Below, in pieces: positions 1 through 4,537 of a stretch of DNA of 6,754 bases. The position numbers and the translations under genes were made by a program. Position 1 is the stretch's first letter; the number at the start of each line of letters is the position of its first letter. The DNA is from a bacterium (GTDB lineage Bacteria > SM23-31 > JAUVVT01): positions 1-6,754 of the forward strand of contig JAUVVT010000094.1 of the NCBI GenBank assembly GCA_030604505.1. The letters run 5' to 3'. The notes below the pieces were generated by a model, which worked only from the letters and a program-made list of their open reading frames with translations, was not told the DNA's origin and searched no databases.

Positions 1-181
1 AATATTTTATCATTTTGTGGGAAAAAATTGAGAAAAATGTATCAAAAATTCTCATTTTAACAGATTTTTATCATTTAAAAAAATATTCATTATTTATTAT
101 ATTTTAAGTATTTATTAGTATTTTTTTGGTTCATTTTTTTCTCAAAAATCAACATTTTTTTTTAATATAATACTGCAAAAA

Positions 182-220
182 GTAAAAATTAAGCAAGGAC
201 AACCCGGGGATTGTTTTTAC
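182..220. repeat. Imperfect hairpin with CCCGGGG core
   Basis: Seven-base outer arms GTAAAAA (182-188) and TTTTTAC (214-220) are exact reverse complements. Inside them ACAA (199-202) pairs with TTGT (211-214, sharing one base with the outer arm) around a CCCGGGG core. The left side carries an unpaired stretch of about 10 bases. The structure sits directly before the 228-245 palindrome, so the two may belong to one element. Because TTGT runs into TTTTT on the plus strand, a weak intrinsic terminator is an alternative reading, but no plus-strand gene ends nearby in the window. Confidence 0.35.
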
Positions 221-227
221 AGTAAAG

Positions 228-245
228 GGCGAACAGCCGTTCGCC
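228..245. repeat. GC-rich REP-like palindrome
   Basis: GGCGAAC (228-234) and GTTCGCC (239-245) are perfect 7-base inverted arms around the tetraloop AGCC. If the loop were GGCC, the whole 18 bases would be one perfect palindrome. The flanks (GGGCGAAC on the left, GTTCGCCACTAC on the right) resemble short dispersed palindromes I recall from intergenic regions of assorted bacterial genomes. The element stands out as G/C-rich within a nearly pure A/T background. No second copy is present in this window, so its repetitive nature is inferred. Confidence 0.5.
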
Positions 246-417
246 ACTACATCAAAATTATAAATATTAATTTTTGTATCGCAATTTTTGTGTAATTAAG
301 AGCATAGAATTTCACAATAGTTATTATTATAAATAACATTATTTAAATATAATAAAATTTATCCGTGATGACAATGATTATTTTAGTATTTATACTAATT
401 ATTTTAAAATAAATATT

Positions 418-453
418 TTGACAGGATTTACAGTATTGACAAAATAAACTGTA
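418..453. repeat. Two 18-bp imperfect tandem units starting TTGACA
   Basis: Units 418-435 and 436-453 each begin TTGACA and end in GTA; 13 of 18 positions match by direct comparison. The same stretch contains an inverted repeat TACAGT (429-434) / ACTGTA (448-453) with a 13-base spacer. The pair could be an operator with two half sites. Each TTGACA resembles a -35 box, but neither has a good -10 at 16-18 bases, so no promoter is called. Confidence 0.3.
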
Positions 454-571
454 TAACCTTATCTATTCATAGATTTTCTATTTTCTTATTATGTATTTAT
501 GAATTATTCGGATTAAATAAACCTGCTTTCTTTGAAAAATAACATGACAAAAATACTTAAAAATTTGTATT

Positions 572-1231
572 TTAATACTTTGTTGAGACGATTTCTCCTT
601 TGTCCATTTTAATAATTCTTCCGGGAAACTTCTTGGGCAGTTCATGATTGTGTGTCGCTATCATAACTGCGGTTCCCTTTTCGTTTATATTTTTAATAAT
701 ACTAAGAATTTCGACAGCAGTTTGGGAGTCAAGGTTACCGGTCGGTTCATCAGCAAGTATAATTAGGGGTTCATTTATAACTGCCCGTGCTATTCCTATT
801 CTCTGTTTTTCTCCACCTGACAGTTCAGCAGGCATTCGGTTCATTTTATGACTTAAACCCATTTCAACCAGTGTCTTCATTATTTTGCGTTTTCTGTCTT
901 TTCCCGGCGTTTTTGATATCTCGAGAACAATATCTATATTATCGTATACATTTCTGTCCTCAAGCAGCATAAAATCCTGAAAAACTATTCCGATTTTTCT
1001 TCTTAGAAATGGGATATCACTTTTATTTATATATAATGAATTATATTTATCTACTATAAAATGTCCTTCACAGGGAATCAGGTCAAGATATAATGTTCTT
1101 AAAAGAGTAGATTGTCCTGCTCCGCTCGGTCCAAAAATATAAACAAGCTCACCCTTGTTAACTTCGAGATTAATACCTTTTATACCGATTTGGTCGCCAT
1201 ATTTTACGCTGATATTAAAAAGCTGAACCAT
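572..1231 (-). CDS. ftsE: Cell-division ABC transporter ATPase FtsE, Walker A Lys replaced by Gln
   Basis: FtsE is the cytoplasmic ATPase of the FtsEX complex, which couples ATP hydrolysis at the division site to periplasmic activation of peptidoglycan hydrolysis. The 219-residue product has normal family length. Seen in order: Walker A region G34-PSGAG-Q40-S41, Q-loop Q85 in an IPFLRRKIGIVFQD block that closely matches E. coli FtsE (VPFLRRQIGMIFQD), LLEDRNVYDN at about 89-98, signature LSGGE 137-141, Walker B LIILADE 156-162, D-loop GNLD 165-168 and H-loop H194. The oddity is Q40 (codon CAA at 1112-1114), where the nucleotide-binding lysine is expected. The start at 1231 keeps a complete N-terminal strand, but no Shine-Dalgarno precedes it. 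It is separated from groEL upstream by a terminator, so it probably has its own promoter, which I cannot place. No ftsX adjoins it. Other lipoprotein-export-type ABC ATPases (LolD-like) are the main alternative; the DRNVYDN block favours FtsE. Confidence 0.9.
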   Translation of the reverse strand: MVQLFNISVKYGDQIGIKGINLEVNKGELVYIFGPSGAGQSTLLRTLYLDLIPCEGHFIVDKYNSLYINKSDIPFLRRKIGIVFQDFMLLEDRNVYDNIDIVLEISKTPGKDRKRKIMKTLVEMGLSHKMNRMPAELSGGEKQRIGIARAVINEPLIILADEPTGNLDSQTAVEILSIIKNINEKGTAVMIATHNHELPKKFPGRIIKMDKGEIVSTKY

Positions 1232-1320
1232 TATGAAATTTGTTTTAAGTTATTAATTTCATTACAATTTTAATAATATTATAAAAAAAATAGGTACTTT
1301 TTTTCTTAAAATAAGGTAAA

Positions 1321-1361
1321 AAATAAAAAAAGCCTCTGCTTTAGAAAAACAGAGGCTTTTT
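1321..1361 (-). terminator. Intrinsic terminator of the groES-groEL operon
   Basis: A perfect 12-base stem (1327-1338 with 1350-1361, core AGCCTCTG/CAGAGGCT) encloses an 11-base loop. Read on the minus strand it is followed by a T-rich tract (complement of the A-run from about 1330 down to 1321). It begins about 12 bases past the groEL stop codon and separates groEL from ftsE. A short T-run also follows on the plus strand, so it could act in both directions, but no plus-strand gene needs it. Confidence 0.92.
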
Positions 1362-1373
1362 GTGATATTATAA

Positions 1374-3002
1374 TTAATACATACCGCCGCCCATTCCGCC
1401 GCCAGGAGGCATCGGAGGTTGTTTTTCTTCTTCTGGTTTATCGGCAACAATTGCCTCAGTTGTAAGCAGGAGAGCAGCAACACTTGAAGCATTTTCCAGT
1501 GCTATTCTGGTAACTTTTGTCGGGTCGATAACACCGGCTTCAATCAGGTCTTCATATTTTTCAAGCTCAGCATTATATCCGAAACTTCCGGTTCCATCCT
1601 TTACTTTTTGTACAACAATAGAGCCTTCCTGTCCTGCATTGTTTGCAATCTGTCTAACAGGCTCTTCAAGAGCTCTTTTAACAATATTAACACCAATCTG
1701 CTGGTCGCCTTCCAGTTTAAGTTTTCCTAATTCTTCGAGTGCTCTTATACAGGCAACACCTCCACCCGGAATAATACCTTCTTCAACGGCAGCTCTGGTG
1801 GCGTTAAGAGCGTCTTCAACACGGGCTTTTTTCTCCTTCATTTCAATTTCAGTTGCAGCTCCGATATTTAAGACTGCTACACCACCGGCAAGTTTTGCCA
1901 GTCTTTCCTGGAGTTTTTCTTTATCATAGTCGGAGGTTGTTGCTTCAATCTGAGACTTAATCTGATTTACCCTTCCAGCAATGTCCTTTTTCTCACCGCC
2001 GCCCTCAACTAAGGTTGTGTTATCCTTATCTATTGTTATTCTCTTTGCCTTTCCAAGGTCGGAAACAGTTGCATTTTCGAGTTTGAATCCTGCATCCTCC
2101 GAAATAACTTTTCCACCTGTTAAAACTGCAATGTCTTCCAGCATTGCTTTTCTTCTGTCACCAAATCCGGGAGCCTTAACAGCAGCAATTTTAAGGGTTC
2201 CTCTTAATTTATTCACTACCAATGTAGCAAGAGCTTCGCCTTCAACGTCTTCTGTAATTACAAGAAGACCCTTGCCCATCTGGGCAACCTTTTCCAATAT
2301 CGGAAGAAGGTCTTTCATATTACTTATCTTTTTGTCGTGTATAAGAATAAGTCCGTCTTCTATAACAGTTTCCATAGCTTCAGGATCGGTAATGAAATAA
2401 GGTGAAAGATAACCTCTGTCAAATTGCATTCCTTCGACTATTTCAAGGTGGGTCTCGGTGCTTTTTGCTTCTTCGACAGTAATAACGCCGTCTTTACCAA
2501 CTTTTTCCATTGCATCGGCAATCAAATCACCGATAGTTTTATCGTTATTTGCAGAGATCGTTCCGACTTGCGAAATCTCTTTTTTATCCTTTACTTCGCT
2601 CGATTGCTTATTGAAATTTTTTATAACAACTTCGACAGCCTTCTCGATACCTCTTTTCAAGTCCATAGGATTTGCACCGGCAGTTACATTTTTTACACCT
2701 TCCAAAAATATTGATTCAGCGAATATTGTTGCAGTTGTTGTTCCATCTCCTGCAACGTCGCTTGTCTTGGATGCAACTTCTTTTACCATTTGTGCACCCA
2801 TATTTTCAAAAACGTCTTCTAATTCTATCTCTTTTGCAACGGTTACACCGTCTTTGGTTATTGTTGGTGCTCCGAATTTTTTATCAATAGCAACATTTCT
2901 TCCCTTCGGACCAAGAGTAATCCGTACAGCATCAGCAAGCTTGGTTACACCTTCTTTTAATTTTCTTCTTGCTTCGGAATTATATTCCAATATTTTTGCC
3001 AT
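1374..3002 (-). CDS. groEL: 60 kDa chaperonin GroEL
   Basis: GroEL forms the double-ring cytoplasmic chaperonin that folds non-native proteins in an ATP-driven cycle with the GroES lid. The 542-residue product is full length. Visible hallmarks are the nucleotide site GPKGRNV at 31-37, D51, the GDGTTT loop with D86, EMKEKKARVEDALNATRAA with D397, GIIPGGG at 410-415, and a C-terminal flexible tail rich in Gly and Met ending in Tyr. D51, D86 and D397 correspond to E. coli D52, D87 and D398. A strong GGGAGG site (3013-3018) lies 10 bases before the ATG at 3002. groES lies 66 bases upstream on the same strand with no promoter or terminator evident between, so the two form one operon under the CIRCE element, ended by the hairpin at 1321-1361. 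Nothing in the sequence suggests a divergent or second-copy chaperonin. Confidence 0.99.
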   Translation of the reverse strand: MAKILEYNSEARRKLKEGVTKLADAVRITLGPKGRNVAIDKKFGAPTITKDGVTVAKEIELEDVFENMGAQMVKEVASKTSDVAGDGTTTATIFAESIFLEGVKNVTAGANPMDLKRGIEKAVEVVIKNFNKQSSEVKDKKEISQVGTISANNDKTIGDLIADAMEKVGKDGVITVEEAKSTETHLEIVEGMQFDRGYLSPYFITDPEAMETVIEDGLILIHDKKISNMKDLLPILEKVAQMGKGLLVITEDVEGEALATLVVNKLRGTLKIAAVKAPGFGDRRKAMLEDIAVLTGGKVISEDAGFKLENATVSDLGKAKRITIDKDNTTLVEGGGEKKDIAGRVNQIKSQIEATTSDYDKEKLQERLAKLAGGVAVLNIGAATEIEMKEKKARVEDALNATRAAVEEGIIPGGGVACIRALEELGKLKLEGDQQIGVNIVKRALEEPVRQIANNAGQEGSIVVQKVKDGTGSFGYNAELEKYEDLIEAGVIDPTKVTRIALENASSVAALLLTTEAIVADKPEEEKQPPMPPGGGMGGGMY

Positions 3003-3068
3003 CTTAAACTTACCTCCCTTTTATATTGTTTTTTTTAAATTTGACTAAAACTTTTATTAAAGGATTTT

Positions 3069-3353
3069 TTATACAATAGCGAGTATATCAGATTCCCTCA
3101 TTATCAAATATTCTTCTTCGTCAATAGTAACTTCTGAACCGGAATATTTTCCATATAAAACCTTGTCACCAACACTGACTTCTAATTTAATAACTTTACC
3201 CTCATCTGTAGACCTTCCTGGTCCGACTGCTACGACTTCGCCTTCTTGTGGCTTTTCTTTTGCGGTATCGGGCACATAAATCCCACCCTTTGTTTTCTCA
3301 ATAGATTCTAATGGTTTAACAACCACGCGGTCTGCTAAAGGTTTTATTTTCAT
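3069..3353 (-). CDS. groES: 10 kDa co-chaperonin GroES
   Basis: GroES is the heptameric lid that caps the GroEL folding chamber in the cytoplasm. The 94-residue product has normal length. It starts MKIKPLADRVVVKP, carries the mobile loop at roughly residues 17-34 with KGGIYVPDT, and continues through GEVVAVGPG, VGDKVLYGKYSG and the tail YLIMRESDILAIV. The hydrophobic GroEL-contacting tripeptide is I-Y-V rather than the I-V-L of E. coli; from memory, Chlorobium has a similar L-Y-I, so this looks like a lineage trait. A GGGAGG site (3361-3366) lies 7 bases before the ATG. It is the first gene of the operon, with the CIRCE operator in its leader. Confidence 0.98.
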   Translation of the reverse strand: MKIKPLADRVVVKPLESIEKTKGGIYVPDTAKEKPQEGEVVAVGPGRSTDEGKVIKLEVSVGDKVLYGKYSGSEVTIDEEEYLIMRESDILAIV

Positions 3354-3381
3354 ACTTTTTCCTCCCTTTGTTTATTTATTA

Positions 3382-3408
3382 TTAGCACTCTATTTTAATG
3401 AGTGCTAA
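3382..3408 (-). promoter_or_regulatory. Perfect CIRCE operator (HrcA site) of groES-groEL
   Basis: The element is TTAGCACTC (3382-3390), a 9-base spacer and GAGTGCTAA (3400-3408), an exact match to the CIRCE consensus. HrcA binds CIRCE and represses chaperonin genes at normal temperature; GroEL feedback on HrcA activity is known in Bacillus and others. It lies one base downstream of the -10 box, so it should cover the transcription start and then form a hairpin at the 5' end of the mRNA. hrcA itself is not in the window. Confidence 0.97.
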
Positions 3409-3409
3409 T

Positions 3410-3438
3410 AATATAAAAATAAAATTTCCATTTTGCAA
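3410..3438 (-). promoter_or_regulatory. groES-groEL promoter, TTGCAA-N17-TATATT
   Basis: On the minus strand TTGCAA (3433-3438) and TATATT (3410-3415) are separated by exactly 17 bases, a housekeeping sigma-type arrangement. The -10 abuts CIRCE with a one-base gap, which puts the predicted start inside the operator, the usual geometry for HrcA repression. Spacing and the operator position are the main support; the hexamers alone would be weak evidence in such AT-rich DNA. Confidence 0.75.
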
Positions 3439-3459
3439 GTATTTTTTTATTCGCGATTT

Positions 3460-3489
3460 ATGAATGATGAATTAAGAATAATGAATGAC
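3460..3489. repeat. Degenerate ATGAATGA direct repeat
   Basis: ATGAATGA occurs at 3460-3467 and again at 3481-3488, separated by GAATTAAGAATA-type sequence, giving a run of related GAAT/GAATA words. Such degenerate ATGAATTA-like strings are common as short intergenic repeats in AT-rich genomes. It lies in the gap between the methyltransferase stop and the groES promoter. No function is evident. Confidence 0.3.
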
Positions 3490-3531
3490 TTATGGCTGAT
3501 AGATATTTATCAAATCGAAAATCGAGTGAAG

Positions 3532-4290
3532 TTATTGTTTTTTCAAAACAAAATGGATCCTCACTGTTTTATTACTTGGGGGATAAAAGGTGAGGTCATC
3601 ATACATGCTTACTAATTTAAATGGGGATTCTTTTATTATTTCTTCTATTTCTTCCGAGTAATATACCCGCTGTTTGTGTATTTCGCTGTAATTTTCATTA
3701 TTATTTTTATCTATGATTTTGAATTTATTGACCTGAATGTGCTCATCTTTAATATAATAACTTTTTCGAGTATATAAAATATTATCACATTTCCCTTTTT
3801 CGTTATAATTATAAAAATTTTTCAAGGAGTTTGCTTCAGTGCATATATCAAATATAAACAATCCATTATCTTTTAGTATGGAGTCCACACTGCACAAATT
3901 TTTTAGTATATCACCTTCGGTTACCAGGTAGTTTATACTGTCAAAAAGTGAAACTGCTGCATCAAATTTTTTCTTTAGATAAATGTTTCTCATATCCATA
4001 ACGAAATAGTGGATTCCAAGATTATTAGATTTTGATTTTGCTCTACTTATCATATCATAGGAGTTGTCGGAACCATAGAGTTTGTATTCAAATTTTTTTA
4101 GCTCTCTTAAAAATGAACCGGTTCCACAGGATATATCAATGATTTTACCTGAATTAAGCTTATTAGTTATAAAAATTGAATTTATATACTTTGCCCATTC
4201 ATTATAATTAACGTGACGCATCATATAATCGTAGATTAAGGTGATTTTTGAATATTGTTCTAATCTTTTGTATTTTTTTACTATATGCAT
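3532..4290 (-). CDS. Class I SAM-dependent methyltransferase, substrate unknown
   Basis: The 252-residue product has the layout of a soluble Rossmann-fold methyltransferase. An N-terminal YDYMMRHVNYNEWAKYI block (about 20-36) is typical of a family of small class I methyltransferases. It is followed by the SAM-binding motif I IIDISCGTGSF (50-60), an acidic residue after strand beta-2 in YGSDNS (D75), a VMDMR segment (98-101) that would contact the adenine, and FDAAVSLFDSINYL (109-122) as motif IV. The C-terminal half (about 145-252) contains a FIFDICTE segment and mixed strands and probably determines substrate. No signal peptide or membrane segment is seen. The family name does not reveal the substrate; a small molecule is as likely as RNA or protein. 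The ATG at 4290 keeps the N-terminal block and lies downstream of a good promoter, but has no clear Shine-Dalgarno. Two sampled 60-base lines contain 14 and 19 G/C, much lower than the divergent fucosidase gene, and the protein is rich in Lys, Asn, Ile and Tyr. No gene symbol is justified. Confidence 0.85.
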   Translation of the reverse strand: MHIVKKYKRLEQYSKITLIYDYMMRHVNYNEWAKYINSIFITNKLNSGKIIDISCGTGSFLRELKKFEYKLYGSDNSYDMISRAKSKSNNLGIHYFVMDMRNIYLKKKFDAAVSLFDSINYLVTEGDILKNLCSVDSILKDNGLFIFDICTEANSLKNFYNYNEKGKCDNILYTRKSYYIKDEHIQVNKFKIIDKNNNENYSEIHKQRVYYSEEIEEIIKESPFKLVSMYDDLTFYPPSNKTVRIHFVLKKQ

Positions 4291-4324
4291 CGGATTTTAT
4301 ACCCTTATATTAAATTAGTGAATT

Positions 4325-4353
4325 AATATAACCAGCAGTATATGTTAAGTCAA
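4325..4353 (-). promoter_or_regulatory. Methyltransferase promoter, TTGACT-N17-TATATT
   Basis: On the minus strand TTGACT (4348-4353) is followed after 17 bases by TATATT (4325-4330), 34 bases before the ATG at 4290. Both hexamers and the spacer fit the housekeeping consensus, and the -10 is identical to that proposed for groES. Confidence 0.65.
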
Positions 4354-4384
4354 GTTTAAAATAAATAAATTATAAAAGGTTTCG

Positions 4385-4406
4385 AGAATTTTTTCTAAAA
4401 AATTCT
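4385..4406. repeat. 22-bp palindrome between divergent promoters
   Basis: Ten-base arms AGAATTTTTT (4385-4394) and AAAAAATTCT (4397-4406) are exact reverse complements with only CT between. The tiny centre makes a DNA-level dyad (operator) more likely than an RNA hairpin. It sits 31 bases upstream of the methyltransferase -35 and 30 bases upstream of the proposed fucosidase -35, so a bound dimer could influence both. The arms are mostly A/T, which lowers the significance. Confidence 0.4.
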
Positions 4407-4436
4407 ATCAAAAAATATTAGAAAGTGAATAATATC

Positions 4437-4465
4437 TTGAAAAATAATGAAATATAATATATATT
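4437..4465 (+). promoter_or_regulatory. Candidate fucosidase promoter, TTGAAA-N17-TATATT
   Basis: TTGAAA (4437-4442) and TATATT (4460-4465) are 17 bases apart, which would put the start near 4472 and give a leader of about 65 bases. The -10 region overlaps a 16-base A/T palindrome (4453-4468) that offers other -10 hexamers such as TATAAT at 4465-4470, none with a good -35. Same -10 and spacing as the two minus-strand promoters. Confidence 0.45.
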
Positions 4466-4480
4466 ATAATATGCATAGGT

Positions 4481-4519
4481 TTTGAGAAAAACAGGCAATG
4501 TATTATCAAATTTCTCAAA
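4481..4519 (+). promoter_or_regulatory. Inverted repeat in the fucosidase leader
   Basis: TTTGAGAAA (4481-4489) and TTTCTCAAA (4511-4519) are perfect 9-base inverted arms with a 21-base spacer, ending five bases before the ribosome binding site. It lies downstream of the proposed start, so it could be an mRNA hairpin that affects access to the ribosome binding site, or a pair of operator half sites. The same 9-mer TTTCTCAAA also occurs at 138-146. No known riboswitch is recognised. Confidence 0.4.
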
Positions 4520-4523
4520 TCTT

Positions 4524-4528
4524 AGGAG
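4524..4528 (+). promoter_or_regulatory. Ribosome binding site that favours the ATG at 4538
   Basis: AGGAG ends three bases before the ATG at 4532 but nine bases before the in-frame ATG at 4538. Nine is a normal spacing and three is too short, so initiation at 4538 is preferred. The choice changes the protein by only two residues. Confidence 0.65.
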
Positions 4529-4537
4529 AAAATGAGA

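Larger units (their letters stand above)
1..571. other. AT-rich non-coding stretch left of ftsE
   Basis: No reading frame here is worth calling: the ATG-initiated frames I followed on the plus strand (for example near 38 and 369) stop within about 15 codons. Positions 1-180 are almost pure A/T with long homopolymer runs. A GC-rich island at about 191-250 contains inverted repeats, and a short tandem repeat lies at 418-453; both are listed separately. Since ftsE is transcribed leftward into this stretch, it is the 3' flank of ftsE and the flank of an unseen gene to the left. FtsX, the usual FtsE partner, is not encoded here. Confidence 0.75.

Noticed and set aside
418..464. Plus-strand promoter from TTGACA at 418 or 436
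   Set aside because: No acceptable -10 hexamer at 16-18 bases from either box, and a plus-strand transcript would run antisense into ftsE with no gene to express.
1..571. CRISPR array or a phage/IS attachment region
   Set aside because: No regularly spaced repeat-spacer pattern, no transposase fragment, and no target-site duplication flanking the GC-rich island.
550..573. Hairpin AAAATAC/GTATTTT with a 10-base loop overlapping the ftsE stop, possible terminator
   Set aside because: The stem has only one G-C pair and lies in very A/T-rich DNA where such repeats are expected; it also overlaps the stop codon.
1639..2400. Two plus-strand open frames (1639-1929 and 1981-2400) opposite groEL
   Set aside because: Complementary-strand artefacts of groEL codon bias; no ribosome binding site or family resemblance.
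2458..3048. 196-codon open frame on the plus strand opposite groEL
   Set aside because: It is the antisense shadow of the highly constrained groEL coding sequence, with Ser/Phe/Thr-rich low-information composition and no recognisable domain.
3519..3529. TCGAAAATCGA inverted repeat as terminator of the methyltransferase gene
   Set aside because: Four-base arms with a three-base loop, and no T-run on the minus strand afterwards.
3433..3615. 60-codon plus-strand frame near the groES promoter
   Set aside because: It spans the groES -35 box and the ATGAATGA repeat and overlaps the 3' end of the methyltransferase gene; nothing protein-like is visible.
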